Shown here piece after piece: positions 13,146 through 21,714 of a stretch of DNA of 64,000 nt. The notes beneath the pieces are model-generated. The model had not been told where the DNA came from. It did no database searches and saw only the letters and a list, made by a program, of their open reading frames with translations. Numbering within the stretch: position 1 is the first letter of the stretch; the number at the start of each line of letters is the position of its first letter. The translations under genes were made by a program, and so were the position numbers. The stretch lies in assembly GCF_029504575.1 (NCBI RefSeq), contig NZ_JAQFII010000001.1, forward strand, positions 5,401,001 to 5,465,000, in the 5' to 3' direction. The stretch comes from Streptomyces sp. SPB162. GTDB lineage: Bacteria; Actinomycetota; Actinomycetes; Streptomycetales; Streptomycetaceae.

Positions 13146-13361
13146 GCCTCCATCAGAGCATGTGGCGAGGGGTGCGGGCGTCGTCTGCCGGTCGTAGGGC
13201 GGCCTATCGGTCGGTACATCGAAGGATGCAGACGGGGATCGTCACGGCGACGACGCGGCTGGGCGGGCGGCCCGCGAGGCTCAAGACAGTCGAGGGAGAG
13301 GTGCCGGCGGTGACGGGCGGCTGATCCCTCACCCTCCCCATTCCGGCGCCGTCCACGTCCG

Positions 13362-13934
13362 TCACCGCTCGCCGCCAGGCACCCACAGCACGTCGCCCCG
13401 CTCCTTGTTGGCCGTCCGGGCCAGGATGAACAGCAGGTCAGAAAGGCGGTTGAGGTAGGTCGCGGTGAGCGCGTTCATCGTCTCGCCGTGCTCCTCCAGG
13501 GCCGCCCACGTCGAGCGCTCGGCCCGGCGGACCACCGTGCAGGCGGCGTGCAGCAGGGCCGCGCCCGGCGTTCCGCCGGGCAGGATGAAGCTGCGGAGCT
13601 TCTCCAGATCTTCCAGGAAGCGGTCGCAGTCCGCCTCCAGCTTGTCGACGTACGACTGCTCGACGCGCAGCGGCGGGTACTTCGGGTCCTCGACCACCGG
13701 CGTGGCGAGGTCCGCGCCGACGTCGAAGAGATCGTTCTGCACTCGGGTGAGGACCGCGGAGACGTCCGCCGGCAGTGACCCCAGCGCGATGGCCACGCCG
13801 ATGGCGGCGTTCGCCTCGTTGGTGTCCGCGTAGGCCGAGATCCGGACGTCGGTCTTGGCGGTGCGGCTCATATCGCCGAGGGCGGTCGTGCCGGTGTCGC
13901 CGGTACGGGTGTAGATGCGCGTCAGATTGACCAT
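13362..13934 (-). CDS. PduO-type cob(I)alamin adenosyltransferase
   Basis: The 190-residue enzyme transfers the adenosyl group of ATP to cob(I)alamin, making coenzyme B12. The N-terminal ATP-binding motif is TRTGDTGTTALG (about residues 8-19), and the C-terminal half has the conserved LPGGTPGAALLHAACTVVRRAER. The ATG at 13934 gives MVNLTRIYTRTGD, the usual family start. B12-dependent functions are elsewhere in this window (icmA, mce, meaB). The preceding ABC permease ends 14 nt upstream, so it may be transcribed with that operon. Confidence 0.94.
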   Translation of the reverse strand: MVNLTRIYTRTGDTGTTALGDMSRTAKTDVRISAYADTNEANAAIGVAIALGSLPADVSAVLTRVQNDLFDVGADLATPVVEDPKYPPLRVEQSYVDKLEADCDRFLEDLEKLRSFILPGGTPGAALLHAACTVVRRAERSTWAALEEHGETMNALTATYLNRLSDLLFILARTANKERGDVLWVPGGER

Positions 13935-13948
13935 GCCATCGAGCGTAG

Positions 13949-14737
13949 TCACGCACCGGCCTTGGTGAAGACCCGTGTGCCCACCGTCACCGACACGGCC
14001 GCGAACCCGACGGCGACCAGCGCGCCCACGCCGACCGTGCCCGTCCAGTAGTCGCCGACGAAGGCGGCCCTGACGGCGTCCACGAAATAGCGGAACGGCA
14101 CGAAGCGCGAGAGGGCGTCCAGCCACCCGGGGGCCAGCGACATCGGGAGCAGCAGGCCGGAGAGCAGCATCGCGGGCACGTTGACGGTGTTGATGATCGG
14201 AGCGAACTCCTGCGGGCTGTCGACCCGCATCGCCAGGGCGTACGACAGGGAGGCCAGCGAGATCGTCAGCAGTCCGGTGAACAGGAAGCCGATGGCCGCG
14301 CCGGTGACCGAGGTGCGCAGGCCCATCGCGACCGCGGCCAGCACCAGGACGAGCGACTGCATGACGAGCTGGAGAACGTCCTTCAGCGTGCGCCCCAGCA
14401 GCAGCGCGAGCCGGCTGACCGGGGTCACCCGCATCCGCTCGACGATCCCGAGCTGTTTCTCGATCAGGATGCCGAATCCACAGAAAACGGCACTGAACAG
14501 ACCGAGTTGGATGAGCAGACCCGGTACCAGGGTCTGCCAGGCGTCGCCCGCGCCGCCGAGCGGCAGGCCTTGGAGCAGGGGTCCGAAGAAGACCAGGTAC
14601 AGCAACGGCATGAGCAGGCCGAAGACCAGCCCGATACGGGAGCGCACGGTCTGCCGGAGATAGCGGTTGAAGATCAGCGCGGTGTCGGACAGCAGGTGGG
14701 AAGGGCTTGCGGGCGCGGTGACGGTGGTGGAGGACAT
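13949..14737 (-). CDS. ABC-2 type transporter permease
   Basis: The 262-residue integral membrane protein has six hydrophobic segments and is the membrane partner of the ATPase just upstream. The segment EKQLGIVERMRVTPVSRLALLLGRTLKD and the C-terminal FVPFRYFVDAVRAAF are typical of ABC-2 drug and polyketide exporters (DrrB-like). The start ATG at 14737 gives MSSTTVTAP, and the ATPase stop lies 14 nt upstream. Substrate is unknown; a divergent TetR regulator suggests an inducible exporter. Confidence 0.88.
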   Translation of the reverse strand: MSSTTVTAPASPSHLLSDTALIFNRYLRQTVRSRIGLVFGLLMPLLYLVFFGPLLQGLPLGGAGDAWQTLVPGLLIQLGLFSAVFCGFGILIEKQLGIVERMRVTPVSRLALLLGRTLKDVLQLVMQSLVLVLAAVAMGLRTSVTGAAIGFLFTGLLTISLASLSYALAMRVDSPQEFAPIINTVNVPAMLLSGLLLPMSLAPGWLDALSRFVPFRYFVDAVRAAFVGDYWTGTVGVGALVAVGFAAVSVTVGTRVFTKAGA

Positions 14738-14751
14738 GGCGGGGCTCCGGA

Positions 14752-15537
14752 TCAGACGGCGACGGGTGTGGTGTCCTGCGGCGCGCTGCGCCCGGTGATG
14801 GCGAGGAACGCGTCCTGCAGGGTCCCGCCGGGCGACCCGGCGTACTCGGCCTTGAGGGACTGGGGAGTGCCCTCGGCCACGACCCGCCCGTGGTCGACGA
14901 CGACCAGCCGGTCGGCGAGCGCGTCCGCCTCGTCGAGGTAGTGGGTGGTGAGGAAGACGGTCGTGCCGTGCTCGGCGCGGATGGTGCGCACCAGGTGCCA
15001 CAGGTCGGCGCGGCTGCCCGGGTCGAGTCCCGTGGTCGGTTCGTCGAGGAAGAGGATCTCGGGCCGGTGGGTGAGGCCCATGGCGAGGTCGAGGCGGCGG
15101 CGCTGACCGCCGGACAGGGCGGCGCACTTGCGGTCGAGCAGCCCCTCGAGGCCGAGTTGGCCGGCGAGCTCCGTGGCACGGGTCGCGGCCTCGTCCTTGC
15201 CCAGTCGGTACAACCGGCCCTGGGTGACGAGCTCCTCGCGGACCGAGACGGCCGGGTCGACCCCGCCGGACTGGGCGACGTAGCCGATCCGTGCGCGCAC
15301 CCCGCGCGGATCGCGGGCGAGGTCGCGCCCGGCGATGGTGGCGCTGCCGCCGGTGGGCGCCAGCAGCGTGGTCAGCATCCGCAGGGTGGTGGTCTTGCCC
15401 GCGCCGTTGGGCCCGAGGAAGCCGATGATCTCGCCGCGTTCGACGGTGAGATCGATGCCGCGGACGGCCTCGACGGGTCCGCGCTTGGTCTGGAAGGTCC
15501 GGGCGAGCCCGGCGGTCGTGATGATCGGGGTCGGCAT
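14752..15537 (-). CDS. ABC transporter ATP-binding protein (DrrA-like)
   Basis: The 261-residue nucleotide-binding subunit has Walker A GPNGAGKT (residues 42-49), the signature ALSGGQRRRLDLA, Walker B EILFLDEPTTGLD and the switch His in FLTTHYLDEADALADR. Sequence is of the daunorubicin-resistance (DrrA) type. It heads a two-gene exporter operon and is divergent from the TetR gene at 15617 across 79 unusually AT-rich bases, where a shared operator is likely. Confidence 0.92.
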   Translation of the reverse strand: MPTPIITTAGLARTFQTKRGPVEAVRGIDLTVERGEIIGFLGPNGAGKTTTLRMLTTLLAPTGGSATIAGRDLARDPRGVRARIGYVAQSGGVDPAVSVREELVTQGRLYRLGKDEAATRATELAGQLGLEGLLDRKCAALSGGQRRRLDLAMGLTHRPEILFLDEPTTGLDPGSRADLWHLVRTIRAEHGTTVFLTTHYLDEADALADRLVVVDHGRVVAEGTPQSLKAEYAGSPGGTLQDAFLAITGRSAPQDTTPVAV

Positions 15538-15616
15538 GCCGACAGAAAACCAGAGTGATGGAAAAAATGCAATGACTCCAAAATTGGTGATGTGCCATCG
15601 AAGCTAGAATGCGGAC

Positions 15617-16315
15617 ATGGACGACGGGACAGCGCGAGCGGGGGAGCAGCAGGCCGGCGCGGGGGTCGCGGGCCGTGCCGAGGGGCTGCGGGAGCGCAAG
15701 AAGCGGCAGACCCGGCAGTACATCTCCGACGTGGCCACCGGGCTCTTCCTCGAACGCGGCTTTGACGAGGTGACGATCGCCGAGATCGCCGCCGCCGCCG
15801 ACGTGTCGGTCAACACCGTCTACAACTACTTCCCGGACAAGGCCGACCTGTACTTCGACCGGCACGACGAGGTCGTCGAACGGCTCTCCGGCATCGTGCG
15901 CGGCCGGCGCCCCGGCGAATCCGCGGCGGGAGCCGTCGTCCGCGTGCTGCGTGACGAGCTCGTCATGGTCTCCCCGGCGCTCGGGCTGATCCCCAATTAC
16001 GCCCACTTCATGCGGATCTGTCATGCCTCGCCCGTGCTGATGGCGAAGGTCTGGCGGATGCAGAACCTGGCGCAGGACGATCTGGCACGCACTCTGGAGC
16101 GGGAAACCGGCGCGGACCGGGGCGATCTGATGCCCGAACTGGTCGCCGGTCAGATCGCCTGGCTGCAGAACACGGTGATGCGTACCATCGGCCGCGCGAT
16201 GGCCGACGGTGGCGAGCCCAACGAGGTCTCGCGGGTGGTCCTGGTCAAACTGGACGCCATGGAAGCCCTGCTGAGCGACGAGATCCTCAACTATGCGACC
16301 AAAGACACAGAGTGA
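15617..16315 (+). CDS. TetR-family transcriptional regulator
   Basis: The 232-residue regulator has an N-terminal HTH domain (TIAEIAAAADVSVNTVYNYFPDKADLYFDR, about residues 55-83) preceded by a basic arm, and a variable ligand-binding C-terminus. It is divergent from the ABC exporter at 13949-15537 and probably represses it. A -10-like TAGAAT (15605-15610) ends 6 nt before the ATG, so the transcript may be leaderless, as is common for Streptomyces TetR genes. Confidence 0.9.
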   Translation: MDDGTARAGEQQAGAGVAGRAEGLRERKKRQTRQYISDVATGLFLERGFDEVTIAEIAAAADVSVNTVYNYFPDKADLYFDRHDEVVERLSGIVRGRRPGESAAGAVVRVLRDELVMVSPALGLIPNYAHFMRICHASPVLMAKVWRMQNLAQDDLARTLERETGADRGDLMPELVAGQIAWLQNTVMRTIGRAMADGGEPNEVSRVVLVKLDAMEALLSDEILNYATKDTE

Positions 16316-16395
16316 CCCGCCTCTCTTCCTACTGCGCCGGGGTGTGAGCGAGCGTTAAGGTCCGGCGAGAATCCCCGAACGTAAAGGTGTGTGTC

Positions 16396-17244
16396 GTGGC
16401 GAAGAAGCTCGCCGTCATCGGAGCCGGTCTCATGGGCTCCGGCATCGCGCAGGTATCGGCGGCAGCCGGTTACGACGTGGTGCTGCGTGACGTCACGAAC
16501 GAGGCGCTCGCCCGCGGTCTGGGTGGCATCCAGGCCTCGTACGGGAAGTTCGTCGCCAAGGGGAAGATGACCGCGGAGGACGCCGAGGCGGCGCTCGCCC
16601 GGATCACCGCCACGACCGAGCTGGAAGCCGTCGCCGACGCCGACATCGTCGTCGAGGCGGTGTTCGAGCGGATCGAGGTCAAGCAGGAGATCTTCCGGGC
16701 GCTGGACAAGATCGCCCGGCAGGACGCCATCCTCGCCTCCAACACCTCCGCCATCCCGATCACCAAGATCGCGGCGGTCACGGAGCGCCCGGAGCGGGTC
16801 GTCGGCACACACTTCTTCTCGCCGGTGCCGATGATGCAGCTGTGCGAACTCGTGCGCGGCTACAAGACCAGTGACGAGACGCTGGCCGCGGCCAAGGCCT
16901 TCGCCGAGGAGATCGGCAAGACCTGCATCGTCGTCAACCGCGACGTGGCCGGCTTCGTCACCACCCGGCTGATCTCGGCGCTCGTCGTCGAGGCGGCCAA
17001 GCTCTACGAGTCCGGGGTCGCGTCGGCCGAGGACATCGACATCGCCTGCAAGCTCGGCTTCGGCCACGCGATGGGTCCGCTGACCACCGCGGACCTGACC
17101 GGGGTCGACATCCTGCTGCACGCCGCCGGCAACATCTACGCCGAGTCGCAGGACGAGAAGTTCGCCGCCCCGGAGATCATGCGCCGCATGGTCGACGCCG
17201 GCGACCTGGGCCGGAAGAGCGGACAAGGCTTCTACACGTACTAA
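16396..17244 (+). CDS. 3-hydroxybutyryl-CoA dehydrogenase
   Basis: The 282-residue enzyme oxidises 3-hydroxybutyryl-CoA with NAD(P), or makes it for butyryl-CoA formation. The Rossmann motif GAGLMG is at residues 9-14, with further landmarks NTSAIPIT, the catalytic-His segment GTHFFSPVPMMQLCELV and the C-terminal FGHAMGPLTTADLTGVD. GTG at 16396 is preferred over GTG at 16387 because AAAGG lies 8 nt before it and it gives the standard length. It fits the short-chain acyl-CoA theme (thiolase, IcmA) elsewhere in the window. Confidence 0.94.
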   Translation: MAKKLAVIGAGLMGSGIAQVSAAAGYDVVLRDVTNEALARGLGGIQASYGKFVAKGKMTAEDAEAALARITATTELEAVADADIVVEAVFERIEVKQEIFRALDKIARQDAILASNTSAIPITKIAAVTERPERVVGTHFFSPVPMMQLCELVRGYKTSDETLAAAKAFAEEIGKTCIVVNRDVAGFVTTRLISALVVEAAKLYESGVASAEDIDIACKLGFGHAMGPLTTADLTGVDILLHAAGNIYAESQDEKFAAPEIMRRMVDAGDLGRKSGQGFYTY

Positions 17245-17248
17245 CAAC

Positions 17249-17267
17249 ATTCACTCCCAGGAGTGAA
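17249..17267. promoter_or_regulatory. Inverted repeat between Hbd and STAS genes
   Basis: ATTCACTCC and GGAGTGAAT form a perfect 9-bp inverted repeat with a 2-nt centre, starting 5 nt after the dehydrogenase stop and about 110 bp before the STAS gene. The tight symmetry and modest GC suggest an operator rather than a Streptomyces terminator. The regulator is unknown. Confidence 0.45.
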
Positions 17268-17374
17268 TTCGGTAGCGGTTCCCTCACTGACGGCAACGTT
17301 TATATGCGACGAACCGTCAGTTGTGGTGAGCCATCGCGGAATCCATCACGCCATCACTCCACCGGGAGCGATCT

Positions 17375-17674
17375 ATGCATATCCAGGGCGACCATGCCGA
17401 GCTGGTCGTCGGAGGCCGTCTCGACGTCCGCAGTGCGGCGGACGCCCGTACCGTCCTGCACACCGCCGTGGACTCCGGTTGCGGCGATCTCGTGCTGGAC
17501 CTGACAGCGTTGGATTCGTGGGACGCCGCGGGACTGGGCGTGATCATGGGAGCGCACCGGAGGGCGGGCCGGGTCAACCGTCGGCTCGTGCTGCGGGGCG
17601 TCCCGCCGCAGATGCAGCGGCTGCTCGTAGCCACACGACTGCATCGAATCCTGGCGATCGAGGCTGAAAGGTGA
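17375..17674 (+). CDS. STAS-domain protein (anti-sigma factor antagonist family) lacking the phospho-Ser
   Basis: The 99-residue protein is a single STAS domain, the fold of SpoIIAA/RsbV antagonists that release sigma factors from anti-sigma kinases. The conserved loop that reads DSSGLGV in SpoIIAA reads WDAAGLGVIMG here, so the phospho-acceptor Ser is replaced by Ala52 and the preceding residue is Ala51. It therefore cannot be switched off by the usual kinase at this site. The ATG at 17375 has GGGAG upstream. No anti-sigma kinase gene is adjacent. Confidence 0.85.
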   Translation: MHIQGDHAELVVGGRLDVRSAADARTVLHTAVDSGCGDLVLDLTALDSWDAAGLGVIMGAHRRAGRVNRRLVLRGVPPQMQRLLVATRLHRILAIEAER

Positions 17675-17846
17675 TGTAAGGGCGGCACAGCGCCCCTGCC
17701 CTTCGGCAATACTGTCCGGGGCTTTAGAGTTCGGTTTCCGGCCTGCCACACGGTGGGTCGAGGAGGGGAACCGGACCGGTCCGACTAGGCGGACGTACGG
17801 TGGTCCGACACCGCCCCGTACGCGACGCATATGGGGGGCGGAAACA

Positions 17847-20291
17847 ATGGACCCACACTCCGGTCGACCAGACGATCTCGCGGCACCAGAGCCCGAAGCG
17901 GATGCCGCCGACGAAACCAAGGCGCCGGCGCGCATACCGCGCCCGCCGCGCGAGCCTGCCCCCGTCTTCGGCGGGGAGACCCTGTGGCCCGAAGGGGACA
18001 CGGGCGGTACGACCCGCGCCCGCGTCGTCCAGGTGGTCGCGGGCGACTTCCTGCTCACGGTCAATCCGGTGGACGGCAGCGAAGTCGTGCAGTGCCCGCC
18101 GGAAGAGCGGCGCGCGCCCGTACGCCGCAGCGCGCAGGACCGGCTGCGGCAGGCCGAGGCCCGCCGCCCGCAGCAGCCGCCGGGCCCCCGCGCGCCCGAG
18201 CTGCCCCTGTTGGAGCGCGACGAGGAACGGGAGCGGCTCATCCGGCTGCTCGCCCGCGGCCGCTCGGTGCGGGTCACCGGCCCTTCCGGCGCCGGCCGCA
18301 GCTCGCTGCTGGACGTCGTCGCCGAAGCGTGCGCCGACCTCGCGCCCGACGGGATACTGCGGCTGTCCGGCTACCGCCGCACCTCCGCCGACCTGCTGCA
18401 GGACCTCTTCACCCTCGTCTACGAGACCGACGGGTACCGCCCCGACCGCCCGGCTGCCCTGGAGCTGCTGAGCGACGTCGGCGCCATCGTCGTGCTGGAC
18501 GACCTGGAGTTCGGCGGCGCCGCGCTCGAAGAGCTGCTGAACGCCGTACCGGAGTGCGCCTTCCTGATCACCGCGACCCCGGACGTCGCTGCCCCGGCGT
18601 CCGACTCGCTGATCGAAGAGGTCTTCCTGCCCGGCCTCACCCGCGTCGCGTGCCTCGCCCTGCTGGAGCACGTCGTCGAGCGCCCGCTCGACGAGGAGGA
18701 GGCCGCCTGGGCGGCGGACCTCTGGTTCGAGTCCGAGGGCCTGCCGCTGCGCTTCTTCCAGGCCGGTGCGCTGCTGCGGCAGCGCGACGTCCTGCGCAAC
18801 CCGGTCGAGCCGGGACTGGAGTGGGACGACTCCGTCTGGACGTCCGCCCCCGAGTCCGGCGGACCGTTCGACGCCGAGCCCGCCGGCCGCATACCGCTGC
18901 CCTCGCTCGCCGAGAGCGCCGCGCCCGCCGAACTGCTCGCGTCCCGGCTGAGCGAGACGGCCCAGCAGGCGCTGGACTTCGCCGTCGCGCTCGACGGCGA
19001 ATGCCCGCACCCCTCGCACCTGCCCGCGCTCGTGGGCGACACCCACGGTGACGCCGCGCTCGGCGAGATCACCGCGTGCGGCCTCGCCGTCCCCGTCGCC
19101 TCGCACTACCGGCTCGCCGCCGGGGTACGTCAGCAGCTGTCCGTAGGACTCTCCACCGAGACCGAGGACTCCGCCCGCGCCCTCGCCGCCGCCCAGCACT
19201 ACACCTGGTGGACCGGGCACCCGTCGGTGGCGCCCGAGCGGGCCGCCGGCGAGGCCGAGACGATCCTGGCCGCCATGGCCGCCTGCCGCGACGCGGGACA
19301 CCCCAGCAACGCAGTCCTCCTGGCCCGCACGGCAGCGCCCACGTTCGCCGCGGCACTGCACTGGAGCGCCTGGGAGCGGGCGCTGCGGATCGGACAGGAG
19401 TCGGCCCGGCTGGCCGGCGAAGTGGCCGAAGAGGCGTACTTCCATCACGAGCTGGGCGTACTCGCGCTCTGCACCGGCGGCCTCGACCGGGCGCGGGCCG
19501 AACTGGAGGCCTCCATAGCGCTGCGCGGGGCGCTCGCCGACCGCCAGGGCACCCTGGTGGGCAGACGAACCCTCGCGCTCGTCAACGACCGCTTCAGCGG
19601 CTCCACGGTGCTCACACCGGCCGTCGCCGGCCTGGAGATACCGGGCACGGGCCCGGACTCGCACCTCGCGGCTTCCACCGCTCCCCAGGACGCCTACGAC
19701 CCGCCGGTCACGGTCATCAGCAAGCGACTCGCCGCGGGCGGCGCGCCGGCGGCCCCCCGCAGCGTCCGGACCGCCCTCGCCAACCCCCGCCGCAACCTCC
19801 TGGCCGCAGGCGCGGCCGCCGCGCTGGCGGCGATCATCGGCACGGTCGTCACGCTCGGCTCGTCCGCCGGCGGCAGCGAGAACCGCAACGTGCCGAACAA
19901 TGTGAAGCCAGTCGAGTCCGCCCAACCGGACGACCAGAACGCGGGCCTCCCGGCAGACCAGCAGACGTCGGACGGCACAACGTCCTCGACGAAGCCGAGC
20001 GCGACTCCGTCGAAGGGGTCCACGCCGACGACGGCGGGCGCCGTGCCCGTGAAGTCCGGCAAGCCTGGCGGGTCGTCGTCCACACCGAGCACCGGCACGC
20101 AGACGTCGCCCTCGACGGTGCAAACGTCGCGCCCTCCGGCGTCGACTGGTGGCTCGACCGGTGGTCCGCCGGATTCTCCAAGCACAACTCCGTCGGCGTC
20201 GGACTCCTCGTCGGCGTCAACATCACCCACAGCAACGAGCACGGAGACCACCACGCCGCCGACCACCACGACCGGCGGTACCACCCCGTAA
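17847..20291 (+). CDS. Large NTPase-like protein with membrane anchor and Ser/Thr/Pro-rich tail
   Basis: The 814-residue protein begins with an acidic, proline-rich segment (1-125). A P-loop-like ATPase domain follows, with GPSGAGRS at 145-152 (the usual Lys is Arg151) and a Walker B-like IVVLDDLEF near 212-220. A helical region comes next (about 330-600), then one membrane segment (NLLAAGAAAALAAIIGTVVTLG, about 651-672), and finally about 130 residues of Ser, Thr, Pro and Gly outside the membrane. It resembles an AAA/STAND-like regulator anchored in the membrane. It follows the STAS gene by 172 bp, as I recall for the equivalent S. coelicolor genes. Function is unknown. Confidence 0.75.
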   Translation: MDPHSGRPDDLAAPEPEADAADETKAPARIPRPPREPAPVFGGETLWPEGDTGGTTRARVVQVVAGDFLLTVNPVDGSEVVQCPPEERRAPVRRSAQDRLRQAEARRPQQPPGPRAPELPLLERDEERERLIRLLARGRSVRVTGPSGAGRSSLLDVVAEACADLAPDGILRLSGYRRTSADLLQDLFTLVYETDGYRPDRPAALELLSDVGAIVVLDDLEFGGAALEELLNAVPECAFLITATPDVAAPASDSLIEEVFLPGLTRVACLALLEHVVERPLDEEEAAWAADLWFESEGLPLRFFQAGALLRQRDVLRNPVEPGLEWDDSVWTSAPESGGPFDAEPAGRIPLPSLAESAAPAELLASRLSETAQQALDFAVALDGECPHPSHLPALVGDTHGDAALGEITACGLAVPVASHYRLAAGVRQQLSVGLSTETEDSARALAAAQHYTWWTGHPSVAPERAAGEAETILAAMAACRDAGHPSNAVLLARTAAPTFAAALHWSAWERALRIGQESARLAGEVAEEAYFHHELGVLALCTGGLDRARAELEASIALRGALADRQGTLVGRRTLALVNDRFSGSTVLTPAVAGLEIPGTGPDSHLAASTAPQDAYDPPVTVISKRLAAGGAPAAPRSVRTALANPRRNLLAAGAAAALAAIIGTVVTLGSSAGGSENRNVPNNVKPVESAQPDDQNAGLPADQQTSDGTTSSTKPSATPSKGSTPTTAGAVPVKSGKPGGSSSTPSTGTQTSPSTVQTSRPPASTGGSTGGPPDSPSTTPSASDSSSASTSPTATSTETTTPPTTTTGGTTP

Positions 20292-20298
20292 CGCCAAA

Positions 20299-20327
20299 CC
20301 CCGGCCCCCACAACCCGGGGGCCGGGG
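20299..20327 (+). terminator. Hairpin terminator between convergent genes
   Basis: CCCCGGCCCCC (20299-20309) pairs with GGGGGCCGGGG (20317-20327) across a 7-nt loop, 7 nt after the preceding stop and before the converging nucS gene. Confidence 0.7.
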
Positions 20328-20372
20328 CCGGCACGCCTATCCCGTTCCACTCGTGAGCGGAACGGGCCCAGA

Positions 20373-21035
20373 TCAGAACAGGCGGAGTTTGTCGTCTTCG
20401 ATGCCGCGCATCGCGTCGTAGTCGAGGACGACGCAGCCGATGCCGCGGTCGGTGGCCAGGACGCGGGCCTGGGGCTTGATCTCCTGGGCGGCGAAGACGC
20501 CCTTCACGGGCGCCAGGTGCGGGTCGCGGTTCAGGAGCTCGAGGTAGCGGGTGAGCTGCTCGACGCCGTCGATGTCGCCGCGCCGCTTGAGCTCTACGGC
20601 GACCGTGACGCCTTCGGCATCCCGGCAGAGGATGTCGACCGGCCCGATGGCCGTCATGTACTCGCGCCGGATCAGGGTCCACCCCGCACCCAGTACTTCC
20701 ATGCGGTCCGCGAGCAGCTCCTGGAGGTGGGCCTCGACGCCGTCCTTGATGAGGCCGGGGTCGATCCCGAGTTCGTGCGAGGAGTCGTGGAGGACTTCCT
20801 CGATCGTGATGATCAGCTGCTCACCGGCCTTGTTCACCACCGTCCAGACGCCGTCGTCGCCCACCTTGAGGGTGCACGGCGGGGACATCCAGTTGAGTGG
20901 CTTGTAGGCGCGGTCGTCGGCGTGGATGGAGACCGAACCGTCGGCTTTGACAAGGAGCAAACGGGTCGCCGACGGGAGGTGGGCGGAGAGCTTGCCCGCG
21001 TAGTCCACGGAGCAGCGGGCAATGACGAGGCGCAT
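20373..21035 (-). CDS. nucS: Mismatch-specific endonuclease NucS/EndoMS
   Basis: The 220-residue enzyme cleaves both strands at mismatches and provides non-canonical mismatch repair in actinobacteria, which lack MutS/MutL. The C-terminal RecB-like nuclease domain shows the catalytic set Asp134 (GPVDILCRD), Glu148 and Lys150 (VAVELKRR). The tail ends DDKLRLF, the kind of short motif used to bind the beta clamp. The ATG at 21035 gives MRLVIARCSVDYAGKL, the family N-terminus; an upstream in-frame start at 21062 is not needed. Confidence 0.94.
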   Translation of the reverse strand: MRLVIARCSVDYAGKLSAHLPSATRLLLVKADGSVSIHADDRAYKPLNWMSPPCTLKVGDDGVWTVVNKAGEQLIITIEEVLHDSSHELGIDPGLIKDGVEAHLQELLADRMEVLGAGWTLIRREYMTAIGPVDILCRDAEGVTVAVELKRRGDIDGVEQLTRYLELLNRDPHLAPVKGVFAAQEIKPQARVLATDRGIGCVVLDYDAMRGIEDDKLRLF

Positions 21036-21259
21036 GGTGCGCAACGCTACTCGACGCCCCACCCCGCGCGCGATTCGCCCTCAACATGAGACTACGGGCG
21101 ACTGTTGAAAATTGGCCGGTTGTGGGCGCTACCTCCTGGTGCGCCAGGACACCGCCGCCTACCGTTGTATGTGGAAGCCGTCGTGCGGGAGAAGCTCGGA
21201 CGGTTTCCGGTTCATGTCCGTCTGGCCCCGCACGTCGCGGGGTCACGAGAGGAGTACCC

Positions 21260-21652
21260 ATGTCGCTCGACGTCTCACCGGCCCTCCTCGAACAGGCCGA
21301 GCGAGGCGAGGTCGACGAGAAGGAATTCGTCGACTGCGTCCGGACCTCCCTGCCGTACGCATGGGAGATGATCAATTCACTGGTGGCGCAACTCAAGGTT
21401 GACGGTGGCTCCTTCGCCGACAACCAGGTGCCGCCGCCGGACGAGCAGGCGCGCGGACAGCTCTTGCGCGCTCTGGCGAGTGACGCGATACGGGGTGCCC
21501 TGCAGCGCCATTTCGGGGTCCGACTCGCGTTCCAGAATTGCCACCGGGTAGCGGTGTTCCCGCTCGACCCGGCCGTTGACGGGAGTTACGGAAAATTCAC
21601 CTCCGTGCGCTCCCAACTGCTCAATCAGTCACCAGAATTCAGGGACTGCTGA
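21260..21652 (+). CDS. SCO5389-family protein
   Basis: The 130-residue acidic, soluble protein is conserved in Streptomyces beside nucS. Recognisable segments are MSLDVSPALLEQAERGEVDE, CVRTSLPYAWEMINSLVAQL and the C-terminal QLLNQSPEFRDC. No catalytic or DNA-binding motif is evident and function is unknown. The ATG at 21260 has GAGAGGAG shortly upstream; the longer reading from 21086 is not supported. The 224-bp gap before it shows no other gene. Confidence 0.85.
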   Translation: MSLDVSPALLEQAERGEVDEKEFVDCVRTSLPYAWEMINSLVAQLKVDGGSFADNQVPPPDEQARGQLLRALASDAIRGALQRHFGVRLAFQNCHRVAVFPLDPAVDGSYGKFTSVRSQLLNQSPEFRDC

Positions 21653-21673
21653 TCCATATGTGACAGCGGTCCA

Positions 21674-21714
21674 CGTGCTCCCGCCTTCCGGTTCAGGCCA
21701 ATTGCGGGAGCACG
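21674..21714. terminator. Hairpin overlapping the LLM gene end
   Basis: CGTGCTCCCGC (21674-21684) pairs with GCGGGAGCACG (21704-21714). The right arm lies within the last codons of the converging flavin oxidoreductase gene, so one hairpin may serve both strands. Confidence 0.55.

Noticed and set aside
13146..13361. Small + strand frames between chiS and the adenosyltransferase gene
   Set aside because: Frames of 33-64 codons lack ribosome binding sites and have no gene-like codon pattern.
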